This document shows, piece after piece, positions 54,493-64,000 of a DNA stretch of 64,000 nucleotides. The stretch covers positions 57,416,709 to 57,480,708 of the forward strand of contig CM043971.1 of the NCBI GenBank assembly GCA_014529385.2, in the 5' to 3' direction. Made by a program: the position numbers and the translations under genes. Within the stretch, counting starts at the first letter, position 1. Every line of letters begins with the position of its first letter. The notes beneath the pieces are model-generated. The model was not told the origin of the DNA and made no database searches. It saw nothing but the letters and a program-made list of their open reading frames with translations. The DNA is from Adiantum capillus-veneris. Lineage: Eukaryota; Streptophyta; Polypodiopsida; Polypodiales; Pteridaceae.

Positions 54493-56094
54493 ATGGGGGC
54501 TAAAAGTAATAATAAGCCCACGGAAAACAAGGGTTCCAACGAGCCTAAGGGGAAGGACAATGTCCAAAAGTCTTCTAAGGGAAACTCCAATAAAGCTAAA
54601 GAGAAGGGAGTTTACAAAGGTAAAAACAAACTCTCTCCTGAAGAGCTTGAGCATTATCGCAAGGATAACCGGTGTTTCAAGTGCGGAAAACAAGGGCATG
54701 CGTACCGCGCTTGTCCCCAAAAGAACAACCGCCAAGATCCTCCTAGAGCTTCCTTGGTTGAAATCCAAGAGGAGGAGACTCACCAAACTCACCACAAAGG
54801 ATCTCCTCTATGCCATGCTTGGGGAAAGGTAAGAGAACATGATGCTTTTATTCTCTTTGACCCTGGTTCTACTCACAATTTTATATCTATAGAGTTGGCC
54901 ACCAAGCTAGGCATACAAGCCTACGAGATGGGAGATGTCCTACCCGCAGACAGTGCTTTCAAGGAGCAAGAAACTTCAGTCACTCCCTTAATCGGGAAAT
55001 TGAGGATTCATGTTCAAAGCTATGTGGACAAAGAGGACTTCTTTATCTCTCCACTCAAGCATGAGGATGTAATCCTAGGGGCACCATGGTTTGACCGCCT
55101 GGCTGCCAATGTTAAATTTCGTGAAAGGAGAATCTCCTTGAAGTTCAGGGAAAAAGACATGTATATGGATGCGAAGGAAATGGGTAACACTATCCCCATT
55201 GTACATACACCAACTTTCAACAAGTCAATAAAGAGCTCTATTTCCGTGTACATGATTTTTGTTAAAGATTCTCAAAATGAACCTAATGCTTTAGCAAAAG
55301 AAAATAAACGCAACCAAAAGGAATTAGAGTTATTCAATTTTCTCAAGGGGTTTCAAGATTTTTTTATTGACGACATCCCTTGTGAGCTACCTCCTAAACG
55401 AGGTAATGATGACCATGCAATTGAACTTCTTCCAGGAAGTTCACCGCCTAACAAACCTCCTTACAGAGTTTCTCAAGCTCAACAAGAGGAGATTATGCGG
55501 CAAGTGCATGAGTTAGTTGAGAAGGGCATGGTTAGGCCTAGCTCATCTCCATTTTCATCACTTGTGCTATTAGTGCAAAAGAAAGATGGCACATATCGTA
55601 TGTGTGTCGACTATAGAGCACTAAATAGGATCACTATCAAGAATAGGTTTCCCGTTCCACGGGTAGAAGACCTATTTGATAAGCTACAAGGATCAACCTA
55701 CTTCAGTAGGATTGACCTAAAAAGTGGCTATCATCAAATAAGGATAGTTGATCAAGACATTGTAAAGACCGCATTTCGCACCACATTTGGTCTTTACGAA
55801 TACATTGTCATGCCTTTTGGCTTGACCAATGCACCAGCCACATTCAACTGCTTGATGGAGAAGCTGTTCAGGCCTCATCGAACCTTCACTGGAGTGTTCT
55901 TTGATGATATTATCATCTACTCTAATTCATTAGACGAACACAAGCAACACCTCCAGGTAATATTTCAAGTTTTGAGAGAGAATAAACTTTATGTTAATCG
56001 AAAGAAAATTGCATTTTTCTTGCAAGAAATTCAGTATTTAGGTCACATTATCTCTCAAGATGGCATCCAAATGGATCCATCAAAGTTAGGGTAA
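54493..56094 (+). pseudogene. outer Ty3 nucleocapsid, protease and reverse transcriptase
   Basis: This 533-codon open stretch is in the same frame as gag. The zinc knuckle is intact (CFKCGKQGHAYRAC). The protease has FDPGSTHNFIS (DPG variant) and ILGAPWFD. Reverse transcriptase has YRMCVDYRALN, FSRIDLKSGYHQIRI, VMPFGLTNAPATF and FFDDIIIYS (about 55899-55925), so all catalytic Asp are present. Here protease and reverse transcriptase share one frame, unlike the minus-strand element. A one-base loss at about 56088 (PSKL then Gly-stop) breaks the thumb region. Confidence 0.9.
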
Positions 56095-58139
56095 TAAAAG
56101 GATGGCCTAAACCAAGGAATCTTCATGAACTAAGAAGCTTTATAGGTATGTGTGCATACTATAGACGCTTCATAGAAAAGTTATCACAAATTGCGGGACC
56201 ATTACATGAACTAACAAAGAAAAGCGTTAGGTATACGCGGTCTGCTAAGGAGAACAATGCTTTCGAAAAGCTTATCTCAACCTGTGATTACACTACCGGA
56301 TGTCTCAAAACCATTTGAGGTCCAATGTGATGCTTGTGGTGATTGCCTTGGAGCTCTTTTGATTCAAGAAGGGCACGCCATAGGCTATGAGAGTCGAAGG
56401 CTCGACCCTGTTGAGCAAGCTCTTGCAGTTCTACATGCCTTAGACTCATGGAAGCACTATTTATTGGGGACTCCTTTCATTCTGCGAACGGATCACCAAA
56501 GTCTTAAGTACTTCATGACATAGACCAAGCTCTCCGACAAAAAAATGAGGTGGGCAAATTTCCTTTCGCAATTTCATTTTCATATTGCTCACATTGCTGG
56601 CAAGCATAATCAAGTAGCTGATGCACTCTCAAGACGGCCGAGACTGAATGCGGTTTCCGTAGCAACTCACAATGATCTATCTTCAATGATAGATGAGTAT
56701 GCTATTGATCCCGATTTTAAAGATGTGATTTCAGCCCTTGCATTAGGGAAGAAAGAAGAACCATTTACTTTACAAGATGGTTATCTTCTCTACGACAATC
56801 GACTATGTGTTACTAACTCACTACGTGAGAAAGTAATGTATGAATCACATGCTCCACCTTATGCGGGGCATAGAGGGATTCAGTCTACATTAAAGGGAAT
56901 TGAAACATATTTCTATTGGCCTACCATGAAAGTGAACATACAGGAGTATGTTTCTAAATGTGTGGTATGCCAAAAGACAAAATTTGATAGAGGGAAGTAA
57001 CTTGGATTGCTTCAACCTTTGCCAATCCCTAATTCACCATGGGAGAGCATATACATGGATTTTATCTTTGGATTGCCTAAGTGTACTATCCATGGGAATA
57101 CGGGAATATGGATGATAGTAGACAGGTTCAGTAAACAAGCTCATTTTATACCTGTCAAAAAGACTATCAAGCCCATCAAATGGCAACCCTCTTCATTTCA
57201 CAAATTTTCAAGTACCATGGCTTGCCAATGTCCATAGTGTCGGATAGAGATCCTAGAATGACCAGCAATTTCTGGAAGGGTCTCTTTGAGAATTTAGGAA
57301 CAAGGCTAAACTTCTCTTCGGCCTATCATCCACAAACGGATGGCCAAACTGGAATAGCTAACCTAACAATTCTAGATCTACTAAAAGCCTATGTAACGGA
57401 AGTAGATCAAAGATTCCAATGGGAGAAGTACTTACCCTTAGTGGAGTATGCTTACAATAACACTGTACATACTTCCAGAGGAAAAGCACCTTTCGAGGTA
57501 ATTGAGGGAAGATCAAAAAGTTCCTTGCTACTTAAGGTACATGGGAAGATCTTCCCTGCAGATGAGTATAGCCGAGACCCACAAGATTCTTTTCAAAAGA
57601 TTAAGGATGCTATCTCTATCTCATAGAAAAGGCAAAAGGCTGCTGCTGACAAGCACAGAAGAGCCCAAGCCTTTAAAGAAAATGATTGGGTCTTATTAAA
57701 GTTTCCCAAGGCTCGATTAATGCACACGACGGGCAAGAATCCCACGGGACACCAAAAGTACTATGCTGAACTAGCAAAAAGGTACTATGGTCCCTTCCAG
57801 ATTCTTAGGCCAATCAATGAGATGGACTATCAACTCAAGTTGCCCAATCATTGGCTCATACACAATCCTTTCCATGTGAGCCTATTAAAGCATTACAAAG
57901 GAGAACCACCTCAAGAACCAACTATTGAAGACTCACCGAAGATCGAGGACCAAGAGGAGGTGCTGCAACCCGAGTCCATTCGCCGACATGAAGACAAGGT
58001 ATTAAGAGGCGGTAAGACTATCCGACGATATCTTATTAAGTTTAAGAATTATTCTTTTGAAGATGCTAGATGGATGCAAGGCATACAATTAAAGGATAAC
58101 CTAAACCTTTTCAATGCTTACAATGCTTCCCAAGAGTAA
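56095..58139 (+). pseudogene. outer Ty3 RNase H, integrase and chromodomain-like tail
   Basis: After the frameshift the text continues (RSFIGMCAYYRRFIEK) and shifts again near 56270. RNase H follows (FEVQCDACGDCLGALLIQ, RTDHQSLKYFMT), stopped by TAG 56521. Integrase has the zinc-binding end (VSKCVVCQKTK), a TAA at 56998, a frameshift near 57175 and [14 protein letters not shown]. In DGQTGIANLT (57351-57353) Gly replaces the catalytic Glu. The tail (HEDKVLRGGKTIRRYLIKF) is chromodomain-like and ends at 58139. It is inactive on several independent grounds. Confidence 0.9.
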
Positions 58140-58480
58140 GCAAATGTAAAAAATGAACAAATTTTTTGTCTTATAAGACTCTCTTTTTCTTTATTGTGCA
58201 CAAAAATGAAGTAGTATGCATGCTTAGATCAAGTTTGTGGAGACGACGTCTCCCAAACACCAAGTAGAGCTTGTCACTCTACTATGGAAGATTGATAGGA
58301 CTAATGTGAAGACATGCTTGCGACAGCCTCAGGCTCTCAAGCGCCAAATGGACTAGTCATCCATTGTGGAATGATGTCGTAGGGTAACATAGGGATCCTC
58401 TACCCGCTAAGGACTCATGAATATGCTTTATCTTGTCTACACCATAGTCGAGGACGACTATGATTTCAAGAGAGAGTTAA
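58140..58480 (+). other. 3' internal region and polypurine tract of the outer element
   Basis: No gene. It ends in a purine-rich stretch (CAAGAGAGAGTTAA) directly before the 3' LTR. Its sequence resembles, in reverse complement, 29289-29640 of the minus-strand element (AGTCGAGGACGACTATGATTTC block). Confidence 0.75.
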
Positions 58481-60065
58481 TGTCATAATAATCAATATCT
58501 AATTCTCCTAAATGATTTTCTCATGTTAAATTGATCATTTAATATGGGGAAGTGCCAGGGGAGAAAAAGCTAGAATATTGGTTAAGCTAGCAGAGCGCCG
58601 GCCACAGTACGGATCCAAAGGAGGGAAAATAGGGATCCAAAGGGGGGGCCATCTGCAAAAGAGCCATGTGCAACAATGGGCTAAAAGGACCCTAAGGTTC
58701 AGCCCATTAAGACTTCCAAAATGCTAAGGTTCCAAAATTCAAAGGTTGTGTCCAAAGGTCAACCTTAAGGGAATTGGATGCTTTATGTGTGTACAAAAAA
58801 GTCTTTGCAATCCTTACTTGGGAGGGGGCGAGCCTTGCATGTAGGGGATGAGAGAGAAAGCCACACACACACACACACACAAGCTCCCTTTACACAAAGG
58901 GAATGAGGGACACATGTCAGCTCCCTAGGCCAGATGCCCACAAGGTGTACCCAATTCCTATTAGATGGCCTTGGAGGTGAACCAATGAGAATTAGGCTAG
59001 AGTAAATCTAGTTTATTTAATTTAAAAACACTTAATAAAAGAACCAATGAGAATTAAGTCCTCTAGAAGACTATTGGACAGTCTCCCAAGGGGTCCAATG
59101 AGCATTCAACAGCCCAATGGTTTGCCTGATTCCTATTGGCCAGGAGGCAAAGGGGTCCAATGAGAGTTTAGTTGAATTATTAAATTACCTAAAGCTCTCA
59201 CAAAAGGGGAAAGGGGGACACATGTCAGAAGGCTATCACTTATGCTGCTTAATAGTCATTGGCTAGCCCTCGGGAGGTCCAATGGGAGGACAGGAAGAGA
59301 AAATAGCAAGGGGGCTCGCCCAAGAGAGGGAGGGGGCTGATTTTTGCAAGGCATTATCACACACACACTCACACAATCTCATGTGTGAAGTAAAGCAGAC
59401 CCTCTCTCCTTCTCCAGCTTTAATGGAAAGCTTACCACCTACTCCAAGCTTGTGAGAAGGGAGGCCTACACCAACAACTCTTGGCTTTGTGATGCAAATC
59501 CAACCAAGAGCCAAGCTTCAATGCATGCTCATCTCCTCTACCATGCTAATTACTAAGCTAAGCTATGCTAATATGAGTGATTATGTGAGGAGATGTACAT
59601 CTTTCTCATAAGATACTCCTTCTTCCTCTCAATCTACTCTCATACCCAGCTAGCTCTCACCATCTTCGAAGGTGTGTGAGGTCTTGGGTTTGAGACCGGG
59701 GATAATTGATGTTGTGTTTGCTAAGTGTTTTGCTTAGTGCATGAAGCTTTCATCTTCATTGTACTAGCTAGTCTTGAAGGAACACAAAGAATTGTATTGT
59801 ACAATGTCTCTCTTGATGGGAGAAACCATAATACAAAGCCTTTTGGAGGGGGGACCGGCTCCATGCAAATCCGATCCTCAGCTGTTGTCAATTCAATCTC
59901 TTTTGAAAGTATTGTTCATGCTATCTAACTAGGTGTTATGCTTTTTGTTGCTCTCTCCACCCAAGCACTCTTGTAATTCTCATTAGGAATCTATTCTAAT
60001 GAAATGCCCACTATGTTCATGCTAATTTCCGCTACACACAAGTTTTTAGTCCATTAAATGTGACA
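58481..60065 (+). repeat. LTR shared by the outer element (3') and the next internal region (5')
   Basis: This 1585-bp LTR starts TGTCATAATAATC and ends TTAAATGTGACA. A primer site follows at 60067, so the same LTR serves as the 5' LTR of another copy. It is uninterrupted at the site where the minus-strand element sits in the other LTR (about 59332). Confidence 0.92.
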
Positions 60066-60140
60066 TTGGTATCAGAGCACAAGGTTTCTCTTTTCTTGTT
60101 CAAGAAGGAAGGTCCTCAAGCTAGCTATAAATGGTTGGTA

Positions 60141-61462
60141 GGAGCCGGAAAGGTTGGGACTTCTCTCTTCAAGGGACCCGGCGGGGATTTATACCCGCGC
60201 GCGGCCGAGGGGACTTTTACCTTCAAGGGCCCGGCAGGGATTTATACCCGCGCGCGGCCGAGGGACGAGGTGTTGCTTCAAGGGGTCCTGGCGCGGACGG
60301 CACCGGCTCAGGAGGGCCCGGCTCGGACGGGACCGGCTCGGGCGTGGTTGCGTTCCATGGGTCGACGGCCGTTTGCGTTTCGCGGGTCTTGCGTTTCGGG
60401 TCCCTAGCCCCACGTAGCCTCAGGCTCCGCCGCACCGCCGACGGGTCATAGCGTGCCCCGGGGAACCTTGCGTGGAGTCCCCACAGTGCGCGAGTGCGTG
60501 GAGTGAGGCTACAGTGTCTAGGTGGGGGGTCCCCTCCCGTGGCCGGTCTTCGGGAGGCTCATACCCCTTATATAAACCCCCGTTTGAAGAGAGTTCGACG
60601 ACCGCGTCGAACGTGGGAAAAGAGTGCTCGACTATGCATGAGGCCGTGGGGACAAAGGGGTGCATATAAGTGCAAGTGATCAAAATTGTTCCCAAAATGC
60701 AAGTAAGTAGGCATGCTTTGTTTTTGTACTTTTGAGAATAAAGTGAGTGTGTGTATTTTTGGGGTTTTGGCAGAAGGCTGAAAAGATATGCTTTGAACAC
60801 CCAAGTAGAATTCCCCGTACTTGAGCATTCCCCGAATAGGTAACCCAGTGTGCGCGGAGCCACCTGCTGCGTTGGCCCACGCGGAGGCTTCTTGAAAGCC
60901 GAATCTGAAAGAGCGTTCCGTCGCAATGCAGCACTTGCGAGTTGGTCCCTGTTTGGACGTCGTTTGGATCTTCAGCTCCGCATGGGCCACATAAGTGGCC
61001 GGGGCGCGACGAACACCGTTGGCTTGGTTCGTCGCGTTTTTGGTCTTTCTCTGTTTTTGTCATAAAGAGCCCTGTCTGGCTCGCATCTGCCTTTTCTTCA
61101 TGTGGAGAGCCCTGTCTGGCTCACATCTTTGCTTTTTGTGTTTGGAGGTGCCCGGCTCGGATCGGGGCCGGCGCGGGTCACGGGTGACGGCCCGGTGTTT
61201 GGACGCGTCACGGAGAGCCCTGTCTGGCTCGCATCGTTCCTTTTCCTCATGGAGGTGCCCGGCTCGGATCGGGGCCGGCACGGGTCACGAGTGACGGCCC
61301 GGTGTTCAGGAAACGCGTCACGGGGCGGAGGGCGTGTGGTTGCTTTCTGGAGCTCTCTTCACCAAGATTTTGACGACCCGGGCCATTGCGGTTGGAGTCG
61401 TCGTGAGGATCGTGCACGTCGGGCACGTTAGTCTTTGGCTCGTTTCCAGGAGCTCGTTCTGG
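60141..61462. other. GC-rich foreign segment, possibly rDNA spacer
   Basis: Composition changes sharply at both ends. It contains a 53-bp repeat (ATTTATACCCGCGCGCGGCC at about 60187 and 60240), a repeated GAGAGCCCTGTCTGGCTC (about 61066, 61106 and 61213) and a 106-bp repeat starting GGTGCCCGGCTCGGATCGGG (about 61147 and 61253). On the minus strand TATATAAGGGG (60564-60574) resembles the plant rDNA transcription start. Repeats upstream of it and GC-rich sequence downstream would fit an intergenic spacer plus 5' external spacer in reverse orientation. Long GC-rich frames on both strands look incidental. Confidence 0.45.
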
Positions 61463-61812
61463 AGCTCTGGTGGTCTAGCCTACGAGCCAACGGTGAAGCT
61501 CCACGAACATGGAAAGCTTTAAGAGCTTCAATTATGAAGCAATTTTTGGCCACCCATGCCAAAGACAAAGTACTCACCGAATGGCGAAGCTTAAAGCTCT
61601 CTCCCTATGAATGCATCCACAAATATGTAGACACGTTTTGGGACTTACAGCTCAAAGCCACTGTCTTCAAAAAGATGGATTTTGGAGAGCAAAAGCAAAA
61701 ATTTTGTGCGGGCTTAACCGAAGAAAAGGCGGAGTTTGTTAACTCCCAAAGGCAACGTACCATATCGGCGGTAATACATCATACTATGGTGGCCTCTTGA
61801 ATCAATTTTTAA
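61463..61812 (+). pseudogene. Ty3 gag C-terminal part, second copy
   Basis: It begins at WWSSLRANGEAPRTW, exactly where the upstream copy has its 13-codon deletion, and continues KYVDTFWDLQLKATVF without the private stop of the upstream copy. It ends with the shared stops TGA 61798 and TAA 61810. The N-terminal two thirds of gag are absent. Confidence 0.88.
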
Positions 61813-63414
61813 ATGGGGGCTAAAAGTAATAATAAGCCCACGGAAAACAAGGGTTCCAACGAGCCTGAGGGGAAGGACAATGTCCAAAATTCTCCTAAGG
61901 GCAACTCCAATAAAGCTAAAGAGAAGAGAGTTTACAAAGGTAAAAACAAACTCTCTCCTGAAGAGCTTGAGCGTTATCGCAAGGATAACCAGTGTTTCAA
62001 GTGCGGCAAACAAGGGCATGCGTACCGCGCTTGTCCCCAAAAGAACAACCGCCAAGATCCTCCTAGAGCTTCCTTGGTTGAAATCCAAGAGGAGGAGACT
62101 CACCAAACTCACCACAAAGGATCTCCTCTATGCCATGCTTGGGGAAAGGTAAGAGAACATGATGCTTTTATTCTCTTTGACCCTGGTTCTACTCACAATT
62201 TTATATCTATAGAGTTGGCCACCAAGCTAGGCATACAAGCCTACGAGATGGGAGATATCCTACCCGCAGACAGTGCTTTCAAGGAGCAAGAAACTTCAGT
62301 CACTCCCTTAATCGGGAAATTGAGGCTTCATGTTCAAAGCTATGTGGACAAAGAGGACTTCTTTATCTCTCCACTCAAGCATGAGGATGTAATCCTAGGG
62401 GCACCATGGTTTGACCGCCTGGCTGCCAATGTTAAATTTCGTGAAAGGAGAATCTCCTTGAAGTTCAGGGAAAAAGACATGTATATGGATGCGAAGGAAA
62501 TGGGTAACACTATCCCCATTGTACATACACCAACTTTCAACAAGTCAATAAAGAGCTCTATTTCCGTGTACATGATTTTTGTTAAAGATTCTCAAAATGA
62601 ACCTAATGCTTTAGCAAAAGAAAATAAACGCAACCAAAAGGAATTAGAGTTATTCAATTTTCTCAAGGGGTTTCAAGATTTTTTTATTGACGACATCCCT
62701 TGTGAGCTACCTCCTAAACGAGGTAATGATGACCATGCAATTGAACTTCTTCCAGGAAGTTCACCGCCTAACAAACCTCCTTACAGAGTTTCTCAAGCTC
62801 AACAAGAGGAGATTATGCGGCAAGTGCATGAGTTAGTTGAGAAGGGCATGGTTAGGCCTAGCTCATCTCCATTTTGATCACCTGTGCTATTAGTGCAAAA
62901 GAAAGATGGCACATATCGTATGTGTGTCGACTATAGAGCACTAAATAGGATCACTATCAAGAATAGGTTTCCCGTTCCACGGGTAGAAGACCTATTTGAT
63001 AAGCTACAAGGATCGACCTACTTCAGTAGGATTGACCTAAAAAGTGGCTATCATCAAATAAGGATAGTTGATCAAGACATTGTAAAGACCGCATTTCGCA
63101 CCACATTTGGTCTTTACGAATACATTGTCATGCCTTTTGGCTTGACCAATGCACCAGCCACATTCAACTGCTTGATGGAGAAGCTGTTCAGGCCTCATCG
63201 AACCTTCACTGGAGTGTTCTTTGATGATATTATCATCTACTCTAATTCATTAGACGAACACAAGCAACACCTCCAGGTAATATTTCAAGTTTTGAGAGAG
63301 AATAAACTTTATGTTAATCGAAAGAAAAGTGCATTTTTCTTGCAAGAAATTCAGTATTTAGGTCACATTATCTCTCAAGATGGCATCCAAATGGATCCAT
63401 CAAAGTTAGGGTAA
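61813..63414 (+). pseudogene. Ty3 nucleocapsid, protease and reverse transcriptase, second copy
   Basis: Nearly identical to 54493-56094: zinc knuckle CFKCGKQGHAYRAC, protease FDPGSTHNFIS, reverse transcriptase FFDDIIIYS at about 63219-63245. One private stop (TGA 62875-62877, where the other copy has a Ser codon) splits it. It shares the one-base frameshift near 63408. Confidence 0.9.
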
Positions 63415-64000
63415 TAAAAGGATGGCCTAAACCAAGGAATCTTCATGAACTAAGAAGCTTTATAGGTATGTGTGCATACTATAGACGCTTCATAGAAAAG
63501 TTATCACAAATTGCGGGACCATTACATGAACTAACAAAGAAAAGCGTTAGGTATACGCGGTCTGCTAAGGAGAACAATGCTTTCGAAAAGCTTATCTCAA
63601 CCTGTGATTACACTACCGGATGTCTCAAAACCATTTGAGGTCCAATGTGATGCTTGTGGTGATTGCCTTGGAGCTCTTTTGATTCAAGAAGGGCACGCCA
63701 TAGGCTATGAGAGTCGAAGGCTCGACCCTGTTGAGCAAGCTCTTGCAGTTCTACATGCCTTAGACTCATGGAAGCACTATTTATTGGGGACTCCTTTCAT
63801 TCTGCGAACGGATCACCAAAGTCTTAAGTACTTCATGACATAGACCAAGCTCTCCGACAAAAAAATGAGGTGGGCAAATTTCCTTTCGCAATTTCATTTT
63901 CATATTGCTCACATTGCTGGCAAGCATAATCAAGTAGCTGATGCACTCTCAAGACGGCCGAGACTGAATGCGGTTTCCGTAGCAACTCACAATGATCTAT
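63415..64000 (+). pseudogene. Ty3 RNase H, second copy, cut by the window end
   Basis: It repeats 56095-56680 with the same second frameshift (near 63590) and the same TAG at 63841. RNase H text (FEVQCDACGDCLGALLIQ, KHNQVADALSRR) runs to the last base. The integrase part lies outside the window. Confidence 0.9.

Larger units (their letters stand above)
26808..60065 (+). mobile_element. outer chromodomain-type Ty3 element, interrupted by two nested insertions
   Basis: The 5' LTR comprises 26808-27655 plus 36440-37179. The primer site is at 37181, gag starts at 37593 and resumes at 53600, pol runs to 58139, a polypurine tract lies before 58481, and the 3' LTR is 58481-60065. The two LTRs have the same length once the insertion is removed (about 1584 bp). 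The uninterrupted LTR at 59320-59345 shows the empty target of the first nested element. The gag frame reads straight across AAGAG, the target of the second. Many stops and frameshifts make it non-functional. Confidence 0.9.
60066..64000 (+). mobile_element. second Ty3 copy in tandem, with GC-rich replacement, runs off the window
   Basis: Primer site and 75 bp of leader, then 1.3 kb of foreign GC-rich DNA, then gag-pol from about 61463 to the window end. From there it matches the upstream copy at a constant offset of 7320 bp with few substitutions and no indels seen. The same stops and frameshifts are shared. An LTR-internal-LTR-internal arrangement usually results from recombination between LTRs. 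Confidence 0.9.

Noticed and set aside
60060-61431. Long GC-rich frames on both strands (up to 168 codons)
   Set aside because: Open on several frames at once because GC-rich DNA has few stops; no motif and strong repeat content.

Overview
This is repeat-dominated nuclear DNA of a land plant; nearly the whole 64 kb consists of LTR retrotransposons nested in one another. I see no bacterial features and no intact single-copy host gene. Decayed pentatricopeptide-repeat (PPR) coding fragments, one inside an LTR, together with long CT/GA/CA microsatellites and plant-type Ty3 and Copia elements, would fit a fern or another plant with a large PPR family. That placement is an inference.

Layout. 1-4240: degenerate DNA with a minus-strand PPR pseudogene (about 690-1215), a decayed Arg/Asp/His-rich coding stretch (about 1320-1925, minus) and old tandem repeats. 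4245-7080: a 5'-truncated, broken Ty1/Copia element. 7647-14582: a structurally complete non-autonomous LTR element (2.2/2.05 kb LTRs, 4-bp target duplication ACGC, tRNA-Trp-type primer site) carrying a gag-like gene and a 427-codon acidic ORF. 16560-25517 (minus): an old Ty3 element, split by a 4.49-kb element with 142-145-bp LTRs (20058-24544, duplication ATAGG) and abutted at its right by a CACTA terminus (25518).

26808-60065: a plus-strand chromodomain-type Ty3 element. Its 5' LTR is split by a complete minus-strand relative (27656-36439, duplication GGGAG). Its gag is split by a 15.7-kb element (37932-53599, duplication AAGAG). Its 3' LTR (58481-60065) is directly followed by a second primer site and a second internal region (60066 to the window end). 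In that second copy, 1.3 kb of GC-rich foreign DNA replaces the leader and most of gag.

The most unusual object is the 15.7-kb element. It has no reverse transcriptase, RNase H or integrase core. One reading frame carries gag zinc knuckles, a first retropepsin-like domain (DNG), an integrase C-terminal-like module, and a second retropepsin-like domain (DSG). A separate 1087-codon coiled-coil frame lies before the 3' LTR. Each of the two genes is preceded by an array of a 22-bp palindrome with matching spacing, and the last palindrome starts 190 or 189 bp before the ATG. Each gene is followed by a nearly identical G-rich polypurine tract. The element therefore looks like two leader-gene-polypurine modules in series.

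How the parts work together. None of the elements looks autonomous. The Ty3 copies with full domain sets carry stops and frameshifts. The non-autonomous elements keep LTRs, primer sites and polypurine tracts and would depend on enzymes from elsewhere in the genome. Repeated insertion of elements into elements explains the whole window.
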